Positions 37,080 through 49,289 of a stretch of DNA of 64,000 bases are shown here, one piece after another. Numbering within the stretch: the stretch's first letter is position 1; each line of letters begins with the position of its first letter. Source of the DNA: Rostratula benghalensis (lineage: Eukaryota > Chordata > Aves > Charadriiformes > Rostratulidae); the NCBI GenBank assembly GCA_013399305.1, contig VXAI01000025.1:4642798-4706797 (forward strand), read 5' to 3'. The notes under the pieces were generated by a model. That model was not told where the DNA came from. It ran no database searches and was given only the letters and a program-made list of their open reading frames with translations. Both the position numbers and the translations under genes were made by a program.

Positions 37080-40000
37080 TGGTATAAATTAGAGCATTGA
37101 TGGAATTTATGTTGATGCGTTAAAAATAAATAGACACTCAGCCTAATCTTGGCTGAAGATTTGACTGAAAATATATACAAATTGACCTGTCAGATGACCT
37201 GAGCACAGTGAGGAAAGCAGACAGGCAGTTTGATAATTATCCCTGCGAATGGTGCATCTCACTGGTTGAGAAGGACTGAATGAATGACAAGGCCTTCATT
37301 TCTGTGCATCCCCTTTCCTACGTAGAGCTAACCTGAGAACTTGGCCTATGTTCTTTAAATGGAATATTTGGTGTGAAATCAAAGCAGAATTTGTCCCTCA
37401 GACCTCCCTGGTTTTTGCAGTGTAGTATACATAGAGGCAACATTCACTGAAATAAATCAAAGCACTTTTGCTATAGTGAATTTTGTAAAGGATTTATAAA
37501 GTCTGACTAACTTAAGCTCTTTTCACACTTCTGCATGAACAATAACAGTTTCCATAGCATTCAACATCAAGTTTCTCAGATGAACCCTTCTTTTAGATGG
37601 AGGAAACATTTCTTCAGAGAAAAAAGTTCTGCCCCCCGCCGCCCTCACTCCCATCCCAGTGCTTGGCTCAGCCCACACACACGTAGAGGCTGGTAACTGC
37701 TGAGGATCTCACTCCTCACCCTGGTTTTCCCTTGTAGGACTTTTTCATCAGCCAGGTTTGGCCAGCAGGTTTGAAAGACACTGGGGGAAGAAGAGGGCTG
37801 GCGGAGAATGCAGCCACCTCAGCCTCATTCCGTTAGGAAACCAGGTTAAAAAAAATCTGCTGATGGAGGCTGGGACAAAAGTAGACGCAATGTCAGGATC
37901 TGTAGTGTCTAGATTTTGATATGCAGTAGGTGTCTGTCCAGTATAGTTTGTACAAACGATCACTGTTCCACTCCATTAAGTCCTCATTAGAGCAGCATAC
38001 TGCACCTTAAAAGTATCTTAACCTTAAATTACCAGTATCCAAGGAAAAGAAAGAAAAAATAGCACATCGGGACCTACTCAGAAAGATCCAGCACATGTCA
38101 ATTAAGAAGACAGCCAGCATGTTTTAAGCCACAGCTTCTCAGAAGAGCATCAATGTGTACCAGGATGCTGGAGCTTTAATAATTCACAATTTCCTTATTG
38201 AGGTCTGATGATGCTAAAATAAGGTGTTGAAGCTTGATTAGTAGTAGGAACATAGCAGCTTAACCTCTAACATTTAGCCTTCTCCTCTGGATCGAATTAC
38301 TGATCTTTATCTTGTTGAGCTGTGCTAGCAGTTGGCTTGGGAACATTACACCTTTCTAAAAGCTGTCAATCTTTGTCAGTGTCTTTGCACAATGGATTGG
38401 AAGAGCTATTTTTAAAGGACTATGTCACCTTTTTTGTAGGGATGGGGTTTTTATAGTATATCGAGGTTTTTTTTTAAAACACGTTGCCACATGCTCAGTA
38501 TCACCTATAGGCCTGACTGAGAATAACTTCTATTAATTTCACTATGATTTCTAGTGAATGGGTGTGAGGAGATGAAGAGCCATCAGAGGGGGTGAGGAGA
38601 AATCTTAACTTAAATTATTCATTAACATGCTGGTTCGGGGCTTTCATTTTAATTTATTTTTCTGTCAAGGGGTCAATTCATTTTTCTATGTACAATGGAT
38701 TTCTGCAACATGAGATTGAGATGTATTTCCACAGCACTGTATCATTAACACAGTCTTATTTTAATGCATTATTTTAGCTAAGACTAGTAACAAAGTGGTG
38801 CAAATATATAACAGGGAAAAAAATTACTAAGATTTTAATAAGGTTTCTATAAAAGTGTTGAAGGATGTCATTATTAATTTAAAGTCAGGCCTTTGCAAAG
38901 GATGATGTCCTCTTCCCTTTACAAAACCGGTCCCTGTATTTTTGAACGGATGAAAAAAAGTTTCACGTGGAGGGTTTTACCAGCACATCCGGAAATCCAT
39001 GTATAGACTTCTGGCTAGACATGAAAGAGCAGCAGCTTGTCCTTTTAAATCAGTTTGCAATGAGCAGTAAAAGTATGTCTGCAATTCACATCAGCTCTTT
39101 TACAAACACCCCCCTCTAGGACCAGGGTATGGAGACATAACACGATTGTCCATTCCCTTCTTTACAGGGGACTGTGGATTAGATGTGGTCAATCATACAC
39201 CAACTACTGCTAATATTTGCCCTCTGTGCTGGCTGTAGATATCACAACTACGAAGCCTTCAGCAGATGCTAGTATTCCCTCTGAGGCACATTCCTAATGG
39301 TATTTCTCCTATTTATTTTTTTTTCATCTTATACCTGTAAGTCTTTTACACAATACACATTGGAGAAGGACAAAACTGTTTAAAAATCAACTGTGAGGTC
39401 CAAGATCTACCTCGTTCATACTCAGATGTGAAACCAGGCATATTTTTTTTCAAAGTACAGTACATCTATAAAATCCAGAGAATTTGTCTCTAATTTAAAC
39501 ACTCTTGCTCCAAGTTTACAACATACAGAATTGGGAACAGAATTTGGCCCAGAATACTCATTTGAAAACACACATTTATTCCCATCTGTTTCTGCTGCTG
39601 CCGTTAATATATATGCTTGCCATGAAAAGTATTTTAAAACTCAATAAACCATCATACTAAAATAGGATAAAATGTTTTTATAGTAACAATATCTCTCACC
39701 ACTATGGGACCTTTCATGACAAAGTACCCTAAAGCTCTTTGTAAATGTAGCAAACTGATATTCACATACTTCATCTACAAAGATCATTTCACCCACACCG
39801 AATGGCAGGGACTTGCAATAGCTTTTTTCACAGCTGGCAGCACCTCAAGGTAGCTGACAAAACAAATCACGGGTTATACAGGTACAAAATAAGATCATTT
39901 CAGCTTCTGGAAAACTTACTTTTTTTTTCCCCCCATTGAATTAAGGTATTTAGGGTTTTTTTAGGAGTTTATCAAGATGAAATATAATTGCTGTTGTGAG

Positions 40001-43000
40001 ACTGTATATACATTCCTTAAATACAACCCAAAAGGAGATATCTGTTCCTGCTCCCAGCAAACACCAAATGCCACTACGGAAAGGGACACCCAAGGTGATG
40101 AAGTCCAAATGCACCTCATATGGAGCAGGTTATCTAGAGCCTAGTGTTTGCAGTACCACCCACGCCCCAGAAATGTACCACGACACCCTTTTTCCCAGGT
40201 AAATAAGTAGCAAAGACCTATCAGAGCTACTGAAGCCAAAATTAAGATATTCCTTAATCCTGTCCCCCTGTCAAGAACCCCATCTCCCTTCCAAGCTGGA
40301 ACACTCCCAGGGCTCACCCATGCTGCTCTCTGCCTGGTCCCCCTCCTATCAAGTCATCTCCTTATTAATGGTTTTTCACACGTGTTCCTCGACAGCAACT
40401 TTCGTGTTTCTAACACTGCTGAGGCAGTCACAGCAGCAACCACAAATACCCCAAAATACAGCATTGTAACCATAGGAGGGCTGTGCTTTTGGGGGAACAC
40501 ATCATGCCCATGACCCATTGAGCTCCTCCCCAGCCAGAGACCCTTTCCACAAGCCCTTCCACCTCTTTTCCCTCCTCTTTATTCCGAGATGGAAGTACAT
40601 ATGGAGGTAAATACCCTGGAGGACGGTGAAGCAGTTGTGTTTCAGCCCTGCACACTCCTGCCAGGCCAGCAAAACACAGAGCAGGAGCGTGACTTGAAGT
40701 TCCACGAAGCACTCAATTTTCCCAATGCGTTCCCGTTACAGCAGCACCGGCGCTAAATAATTTTATGGTGGCTCGCTGTGAAAATTAAGGTCGCAACGGC
40801 CCTCTGCTCAGCCTGTGATGTGATGATGTCCTAGTTCAACAGCTGACCAAACACCACAGGAACGTGGTTTTCAAAGCTTTTCATCGCTGCTTTTGTGTGT
40901 TGAGGCCTTATAACTTGCTTTTGTAGCTTTTTAGTGCAATGCTGATGGGGAAGACATTTTTGAACTGGATCTCTTCCCAAGGGGTATGGACAGGCAGAAA
41001 CTGTCTCACATCTGGACTAGTGTTCTAGGGGTGAAGATACACAGGAGTGCCAGACACTGGCTCTCAGCTCAGAAACCCCAAAAGTGCTCCCTGAAAACCA
41101 AAGTTGTCTTAACTTTTTCTTTCCTGCAAACCTGAATGGTAGAACTTTTCTCTCAAGCTTTTGGCTGTGTTGGAAACAAGAAAAGGGAATAAGGTTCCTC
41201 GAAGCAGAAGACGAGAAACCTCAACAGAAACTGGAGTCCAGGCACATGGACTCCAAATCACATATCTTTAGGGAGCAACATTATACTGTGATCGCATTTT
41301 CAATAAATAAAAAAAAAAGTAAATGGAGCATGGAATGCCTGCCTATGGATCTCTCCATTCAAAACAGTTCATCTTTTTGGCCTTCTGTCACTCTCCTGTT
41401 CCTGTACCCCATCCTTGGCTAAAGTAACTGGACGCCATCAGCTACATCCAAGGCTTACAGCCCTTCTGACCCAGCTTCTCCTGTTGCTGTACGAAATCCC
41501 AGAGAGGAACAAGATTGCTGTACTGCATCGCGAAGGTGGCTCGTTCTCATTTAACGGTGCAGCTTCTTTTAAATATAAAACTATCAACGGAGACAAGAAA
41601 AGGTCCCAGAGAAAGAATTTCTGCTTGCTTTGTTGTTCTCCTGAAAGACACAACGCTGTGATATCATGGCATTGACTGCCAAGACGACTACTAGATTGAC
41701 TAGTAAATATGTATTTTAGTGGAGCTCAGCAGAACAATATCCCCTGTAACGTAAGTCATTCCATTAGTAAGACAGAGGTACTCGAGAACGTTATATCATC
41801 TTTATCCCTTCTGGAAGAGCTTCACTACCATTACTATAAAAAAAGTGCTTCAGAGCTTGTAAATACATTTAAGTAACTCTGACAAAACAATAGGATCTGA
41901 CTAAAATGCGGGGTGTTTATCTCATCTGTCAGTCTGGTACGGGATACAAGCCACACCAGCCACAACAGACTCACAAGCACCCCTCCCTGGTAATTTTTTT
42001 CCCCTGTGCTATGATACTTTTTCTACTTACAGTGTATGCAGCACCATACAAGCCATATTTGTATTTCTTTTTAAACAGAGAGAGGTTGATTACAGCAGAT
42101 GACTCCGCCTATCTCCCATTAAGACATACAATTTATGGAAATTAAAGTCAGCGGGGCTGAAGTATTGCTAAACCCAAATGGCCCAATGTCTCCCTCTCTC
42201 CCCCAAATCAAAAGGCTGATTGCAACATTGTGAAATGATTTATAATTTAAGAAAAAATTTTAAAGTTATATTTTTATCTGACTGTTTCTGAGCTTCACTA
42301 TACCTTCATATTTTATCATATTTTTTTCAATAAACATGAAAGCCAGGTAATGCACCTTTTTTCTTTGTCTTTTTTTTTCTTGGGGGGTAAAGTCCCCGGG
42401 AATAGGGAATTGACTTGAATCTAACATCTGAAAAATGACTGAGCTTCTGCTGGGCTACACAGTGGTCAGCACTCACTGGCCATCCTAAAATCACGACTCA
42501 GCTGAAGGCGGTCAGAAGAGGAAGGATGCTGTTGGCTATTGATTCTCTGCAGGGCACACACCAAATCAAACAGCCCCGTGAAGCTGGATCTGTTCTCTGT
42601 CTCTTCCCAAGAAGGCAATCTATACCAATTGTAATTTCTAGTGTTTTCAAATTTAAAAATTTGTTGATATTTGCAGCTTTCACCTGGACAGCTGGACTGA
42701 AAAGCAAAAGATACAGTGTATAAAAGACTGCTTCCCCTTACAGGACACTTACATGCCTGGCCCAGCCCACAGTGAAGATAAAATGAAGTACAAGCCCATC
42801 AAAAGAGCAAATGCTTTATAATCTCCCTGCTACTACATGCAATAGTTGATATTGTTAAAAGCATGTGTTATTAATGGCAGTAGGTGGATAGGTGTGCATG
42901 CAGGTGAGAGATATACACGCAAATGCATACACATTTTTACCTCACCTTCATCTGAGGACTTCAGAGAGTTTAGCTATGATGTTTCTTTCATAGAATATCA

Positions 43001-44527
43001 ATACGAATTTAAATCAATCCAATCTTAGTTAAATATAAAGCTCTCTCACCACAGTGAGAGACAAGCAGTTTCTCCTTGCTCTGATCAGTCCACCTGCATG
43101 TCACCTTTAGGACAGAGTGTCACTGGTACTTCAAATGAAAGCATAAAAGATTGGTATGAAAGCCAAAGGACAGTTGAGGTGGCTCAAGAAAATAAGAGTT
43201 AATGGAGTTGGATTGATCTGGAATTCTCTGGTCACAACCTAGGAAAATACTCAAACTTTGGCTTTATTTCAAGAACCTGCCTTGATGGCACCCCATTCAC
43301 CACACTTCATGCCATACCAAGGTCACATTGAAGTAACGAGAGCATTTGTGTTCAAGTCTTTAACCACACACTTTGCTGAGTCAACATTTATGCTATTAAT
43401 ATCACAGCATTGACAAAAATCGGAAGGCTTCCTTAATGGTGGCCTGTTGCCTGAAAAACCACATTTTTCTCCCTTATGTGGGACAATGTCAGACAACTCC
43501 TTACATCTGGTTGAATAAGATCTTTTAGTCCTTCACAGCAAACAAAGCCTACGCCATGGTGGTACTACCTACAAATATAGTTAATGAGTGGGCCTTCACA
43601 TCTGTTTATGTCACCAACATCTCTGGAATTTCTAGTGGCCAGGACCCCCATTTTTTCATCTCCTGAACACTAAATACTGAAAATATTTGGCCAGTGTTTT
43701 AATACATAAGTGACAGAAAATGTACTCTCTCCATTCCCTCGAAGCAATAACTGCAGCCACACCTTCACCCTTTCTCTGTGTCCAATACTTGCTTATAGAT
43801 TAACATCAACCTCATAGAGGACTGAAAATATATTGTTTTAAATCCCTTGAACATTATTAACAGCCAGTTAGTTAATTTATCTGTATGGGAATGTCTAAGG
43901 ATTCATCAGAAGTAATACATCCTAAATTTCTTATTAGTGGAAAGGAGGAATACTGTACCAATCATCCAGTTAATTCACTGAAGTGTTTTATTACATGTGC
44001 AGATATTTAGTATTGAGATGTCATATTCCCATAATGAACACAATAAAGGATGAATGACTGGTAAAGTTTTCAGCTCATGATACCTATAAAAATCTAAGTG
44101 TTAGCAAGGTGTTATATACAGATTAATTTATATACTCCTATTAACATACTGCACGTTCTCCTTTGTATGGCTACAACTTCTCAACCATGGAAGATAACTT
44201 CCTAGTGATGAGATAACATCCTAGTTTCGACGTGCATCAATCCACACTGCTGGGGCTGGGTGGCTCTGAAAGGGGAACAACGTGTGTGGCAGATGTGTGG
44301 CCATGAACAAGAGAGATTATTGGGAAAGATGTTGATTTTAAAAAATAATTAAAGAAAACAGCCCTCTAATGCCCGTCAACTTTTTCACTAGCATGATATC
44401 TGGAGCTAAAGCATTCTTGATGTCTGTAGACACCCACCCATGGCCCTGCTGTTGCTCTATGTTGTTGTGCTCCATGGCTAGGGCAAAAGCAAATCAGGGT
44501 TTAGAGCTAAGAAAAAAAAAAAAAAAA
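37080..44527. other. Long AT-rich noncoding region
   Basis: No gene is recognised over these 7.4 kb. Open frames are short. The interval 38,550-38,800 is AT-rich, complex and contains several TTAAT/ATTAA cores. Around 39,700-39,800, 'aaagctctttgtaaatgtag' and what follows recall ancient MIR-like repeats, weakly. A perfect 8-bp inverted repeat with an 8-base loop is at 41,232-41,255. Another, with a 4-base loop, is at 43,042-43,061. Confidence 0.5.
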
Positions 44528-44647
44528 NNNNNNNNNNNNNNNNNNNNNNNNNNNNNNNNNNNNNNNNNNNNNNNNNNNNNNNNNNNNNNNNNNNNNNNNN
44601 NNNNNNNNNNNNNNNNNNNNNNNNNNNNNNNNNNNNNNNNNNNNNNN
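44528..44647. other. Assembly gap (120 N)
   Basis: A run of 120 N that begins directly after a long A run (about 44,511-44,527). The assembly evidently broke in a homopolymer, so the true sequence may contain a longer A-rich tract or the tail of an insertion. Confidence 0.99.
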
Positions 44648-44717
44648 ATTTTTTTAATAATAGATGTTAAATAATAGATGTTAAAACAAAGTTAAAACAA
44701 AGATGTTAAAACAAAGA
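44648..44717 (+). repeat. AT-rich imperfect tandem repeat
   Basis: Immediately after the gap come two copies of 'ataatagatgttaa', then three related 'ttaaaacaaag' units in alternating spacing. The repeat probably extends into the gap, which may be why assembly failed here. Confidence 0.8.
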
Positions 44718-45680
44718 GTCCAAACAAAGGCAACATACCTACAGAACGGCTGCTCTAACTATAATGTGGATCATTAACCATTATACGTGTCTGTTCTGAG
44801 ACCAGAATTACAAAAGGCCAAATTTTCTTAAAAGCATGCTAAAATATTAATAGATATCTGAAACAGTTTTATTGCAGGGGCTGCCAGTCCTATGAACGAT
44901 TACATCACACAGGGAAGAGGGGCAGGGAAAACCACCCAGGCACTGGTGACCTGCTCTGCTGAGCAGCATCGTGGAAACTGAACGGGAGACAGCGAGGTTG
45001 GACATTAGAGCTGGCCACAAGTCTGGAGGCAGTTGAGGGAAGCTTTACTGGGAGCACTAGCAATAAGCTTCACAACATCCAATGTGCAGATTCTGTAAAT
45101 CTAAGGAGGGCATACTCACAATCCTACATGTTTACAGACAGATTCCAAACACCAGCACAGTGGAGTCACAGCAGAGGCAAAGACTAGGTTTTTTTGCCTA
45201 ATTTTGGGTTAGCTTTTTGTCATAATTGACATGAAATAACTTTATCATTTATAAAAACAAGCCATACTGAAGCTAGCTCAGAAGTCACTCTCTTTCTTGA
45301 CATTACCCTTCCTCCATCGCTCACACTCACCAGGTCATCTTTGTGTGGTTACTTGTGAGTGCTAAGGCTGCTTTCATTAATTTTTTACTTGAAGCAGCAA
45401 AGCCTCAAATATTTGTTTGGGGGAGAGTAGATGGAACATGTTACAGTTAGAAGTAAAACGCGATAGTGGGTTTGACCCTTTGCCCATGTGATTCATTCAA
45501 AGGCCAATGACAGCCACAGGGCTAGGAGCGCTGGCAAATTTTGGATGAACTTGTGGAAATCTAACTACAAACTTGATCCCAAGACCACTCACATAAATTA
45601 ATCAAACACTGATGAAATAATAAAACCCCAACATCCTGATTCTGTTCCCATTAATGTTAAACAGTTCTATTGTTCTTAAT
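44718..45680. other. Unique noncoding sequence
   Basis: No gene or repeat is recognised between the AT-rich repeat and the CR1 insertion. Confidence 0.5.
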
Positions 45681-46275
45681 ACAGAATCACATGGAGTTGG
45701 AAGGGACCTCTGGAGATCATCTAGTCCAACTCCCCTGCCAAAGCAGGTCCTCCTAGAGTAGGTTGTACAGGAACTTATCCAGGCGGGTTTTGAATGTCTC
45801 CAGAGACAAAGATTCCACCACCTCTGTCAGGGCTCTGCCATCCTCAAAGTGAAGAAGTTCCTCCTCATGTTTAGATGGAACTTCTTATGTACAAGTTTGT
45901 GCCCATTTCCTCTTGTTCTCTTACTGGGCACCACTGAAAAAAGACTGGCCCCTACCTCTTGACACCCACCCTTTAAGTATTTCTAGGTGTTGACCAGATC
46001 CCCCTTCAGTCTTCTTTTCTCCAGAATAAAAAGATCCAAGTCCCTCAGCCTTTCCTCATAACAGAGATGCTCCAGGCCCCTCATCATCTTTATGATCCTC
46101 TGCTGTACCCTCTCCAGCAGCTCCCTGTCCTTCTTGAACTGGGGAGCCCAGACCTGGACACAGTACACCAGATGGGCCTCACCAAGGCAAAGTAGAAAGG
46201 GAGGATGACCTCCCTCCACCTGCTGGTCGTGCTCTTCCTGATGCACCCCAGGATGCCATTGAGCCAGTCTCTTGG
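45681..46275 (-). mobile_element. CR1 LINE, 5'-truncated, about 600 bp
   Basis: This is the best-preserved mobile element in the window. Read on the minus strand, it starts within the C-terminal part of the CR1 ORF2 and runs through the 3' UTR. It ends at about 45,681 in a degenerate ATTCTRTG-type unit. On the plus strand the hallmark text is 'gttggaagggacctctggag' followed by 'atcatctagtccaactcc'. CR1 is the dominant non-LTR retrotransposon of birds. Insertion by target-primed reverse transcription usually leaves 5'-truncated copies such as this. The coding remnant is broken, so it cannot move on its own. Confidence 0.95.
45983..46275 (-). pseudogene. Remnant of CR1 ORF2 (reverse transcriptase C-terminus)
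   Basis: The minus strand encodes the tail of the CR1 ORF2 protein downstream of the reverse transcriptase core. Two pieces lie in different frames. The first, entering at about 46,275, carries the 'NGILGCIRKS' and 'REVILPFYFALVRP' motifs. The second carries 'YCVQVWAPQFKKD', 'LLERVQQR', 'GLEHLCYEERL' and 'LEKRRLKGDL'. The frame changes near 46,174-46,177, where a G-run on the plus strand appears one base short compared with the usual CR1 sequence. The second piece ends at a premature TAG at 45,983-45,985, inside the region that normally continues toward the KYLKGG-type motif. The polypeptide is therefore a non-functional fossil fragment of an element normally several hundred residues long. 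Confidence 0.9.
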
Positions 46276-47951
46276 ACTACACATATCCTGATGAGAGGTT
46301 CAAAGACATTCCAACTAGCTTTGAAACAGTTCTGCAAACTGGGTTAGAAAAGCTGCTGGTATGACTGCGGAGTCATATTCTACCTGAAAAATATTCAGGA
46401 AAAATGTTTGAGTTCATGGTGGAATCTTGAGGTACTTTCCACTCTCAGCCAGGTCTGTTGACTAGGTCAGAGAACCAAGTTTCAGTACTGTTCAAAGGGA
46501 AATACTTATGATGCCTTTTCTGATTTTCTGCATTGCAGAGACATGGCAAGGAAAATGGATCTGCTATTTCACCTCAGTTTTGCAGAAGATCGTCGCTGCC
46601 CAAACGACTGTGCCAGGGGAACAGCAGTAACCTTCCCCTGGCACCGCTCACCAAAAACCTCTCAGCCAAAATCCCTCATATCCAAATGAGCTAATTTTAG
46701 ACAGGAGTATTTTAAAACAGAGAAAACTAGTCCTACATGGTTTACGTACTACCTTCTGCTTCTGTTATCAGAGAACATTCCAAGTCTGAATACACATAAG
46801 AACAAATAATCTATATGTGCTTTCCACCACTCATCTGTTTTGAACTTGGAGATAATATTAAAACAAATTCAGCAGAAAACTACAGAGCTCAGAGATACCA
46901 AGTAGTTCTGATTTTGAAAGCATATGACAAGGTAGCATGAAGACTCTCAAACTGCCCCTGCCTGATGAAAGGCTTGGGATTATGAATATTTGGCTGCGAG
47001 GAAAGTTTCAGCAGGAACTCTTGCTGTATTAGACACTACCTCTAAGACACACATTGTTCACTCCCCTCCTTCCTGAGCCAAGGGGGTTTTTGGGTTTTTT
47101 TAGGTGCTGTGATTTCAAGTTATGCAGCTGTACAGACTGGAAAAGGGAGGTGCACTCTGGCTGAGTAAGCTGTCCAGGGTGAAGCTGAGGTGTTCCATTG
47201 GTGGGTACCATCCCGGCACTGAGCAATTTCCAACAGAGGCACTGACACACTGACCCCTTTTTTTTACTTTGATGGGTACAGGGAAAGACTCAAGAGCATA
47301 AGGGAGAAGGTGCCCAAGTTGTGTTATTTGTCAATATTTCCATCATATTCCCCTACTTAGGAACCTTGAATTTTTAAGTCATTTTTTGTGTGAAAACACT
47401 CAGCCTCAGCAATCACTCTATAGCTGTTGTTTTACTGTGTTTGTAGAACAAAAATAAATCAACTTCAGTATTCCCTGGCAACACCATAACCAATTCCAGC
47501 ACCATATATAATACATAGAGTAGTCCACTTTGCATGGTGGCTCCATTTCTAAGCTTCACAAATGAAGGCTGCCCTATGACTTCAGATCAGATGGGCTGGG
47601 GCACTGACATTGTGGATGGCAAACTCCCCCATGGTCTCCTGAGGTATAGGACACACACTGAAAAACAGAGAAGCTTGTAAAATTGTTATGCTCCATAGCC
47701 AATTACCAGCCAATGCCTGCAATTAGCCTGCTAGGCTAGTCAAAATTTTAAGCAGCAGACACTTGGATGTGCCCCAGATGAGGAACAGGGATAATGAGGT
47801 CCCAGCCCTGCTGCTGTAGAGGACTCAGTATGGTGGGGACACTGTACTTGATGCACCTGAGAGACTCCAAAACACTTTATGAACAAAGAACATTCCGCTG
47901 CAGCATAGCCAATAATATCTGTGCTTTCTTCAAGGGTGGGGTAAAGATTCA

Positions 47952-47970
47952 TTTTTTTTTTTTTTTTTTT
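47952..47970 (+). repeat. Poly(T) run
   Basis: Nineteen consecutive T in unique sequence. No retroposon body is recognised on either side. Confidence 0.9.
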
Positions 47971-48542
47971 CTAATGGTTGAAACTGTTTTAAAGGTGAAA
48001 AATGCCTGGAAAACATCAATCCATTCAACTGCTCTCTTCATCGACCTAATAGCAGCTGGCAAGTGGCAGCAGAAGAGATTCGTGAACCTTCATGCTATGC
48101 ACAGGTTATGTATGAACCACGTGATTTCCAATTTTATCCCTTCTTATTGGGCTCGTGTTTCCTGTAAAGGGTTTTGACTAATTGTGGTTTTGACAAGAGT
48201 GGCATCACGTGCTGCTTTGTGAGAGAACGAGCTCAGGTCAGTAAGTCAGACGGTCAGTCTGGAAAACAGATCCATACTCCTAATCCTTAAGGCTGATATA
48301 AAGCAGAGATAAGTGTGTTTGTGATGTGGAGGTTACTCTGGGTAAACATCATTTGAGAGAAATGAACTCTTGAGAGAGCAGAACTGGAAACAAGATGTCC
48401 CAGTAAGAAGGATTTCTAAGAAGTGGATCATCTGATTTTTTTTTTTCCTCCTCTTTATTACTTTCAAACTTGAACACAGCTATTTAGCCTCTCAGTTTTT
48501 GCCCTTTTGCTCAGGTGTATAGCCTTCAAGTTGCAAGAAGGC

Positions 48543-48591
48543 TTGGTTTGGGGTTTTTTTGTTTTGGGTTTGGTTTTTTTTTTTTTTTTTT
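48543..48591 (+). repeat. T/G-rich low-complexity tract
   Basis: Alternating T runs and GGG/GGTTTGG units end in a long T run at about 48,574-48,591. It is simple low-complexity DNA. Confidence 0.85.
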
Positions 48592-49289
48592 ATTCCTCTG
48601 ACCACTCCACAGAAAGCTGGAGCTGAGTAAGTTTCTAGCAGGAACCACAGAAAGATTGATTCTCTGCCTCTCTTCTTGCCCAGCCTGTGAAAAGCCTCCA
48701 ACCAAAGCAGAAGAGCCTCCTGCCTGAGAGAAAACATCTTTCCAGTCCAGCTTGTTATTCAAGCACAGTGTGGATAAGCTACATTTGAACTTGGAAACAC
48801 TTGAACCTGAACTAAGCTTAGAAAGTTGCAGAGAGCTTGCAAGTCACTAGTCTAACTCACATTTGGCTCAGTTATACATTTTCCAGTTAAGGCATCAAAT
48901 ACTATATGACACCATATAATCTATCTTTCAGGTATCTTCTGCAGCATCGCTCACTAGCTCCCCTACTTCCTCCTCTCATTTTAGACCTTATTAAGTACAT
49001 CTTCCACCAAAGTACTTAATGGCAGAGAGATTTTTTCCAATAACGCAACATGCAAACTCAAGACTCTTGTTCAAACAACTGCAGGCAGTTACAACAGCCC
49101 TCTGATCATCCTGCAGCTATTAAAGTTTAGATCTTATGGTCTGATTAGCAGCAGAGGTATTTCATCTCAGTTTTTAGTTCTTCTATTTTCCCCTAATAAA
49201 ACATATATTCTGTTCAGCCACTCAGCGTTATTATTAATATTGATCAGCTATAGGGAAAGATTGATTTATTTTATTTTTTTTTAATTTCA

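Larger units (their letters stand above)
46276..49289. other. Unique noncoding sequence
   Basis: No gene is recognised. T-rich low complexity occurs at 47,952-47,970 and at 48,543-48,591. The 127-codon plus-strand frame at 47,794-48,177 runs through the T run as poly-Phe and has no domain, so I treat it as chance. Confidence 0.5.

Noticed and set aside
40502..40705. Minus-strand frame whose start looks like a signal peptide (hydrophobic, then Cys/Gly).
   Set aside because: It begins at GTG, not ATG. The rest is Lys/Arg/Gly-rich with no domain, and a second phase over the same bases is equally open.
47794..48177. 127-codon plus-strand frame.
   Set aside because: It passes through a T19 run as poly-Phe and has no domain.
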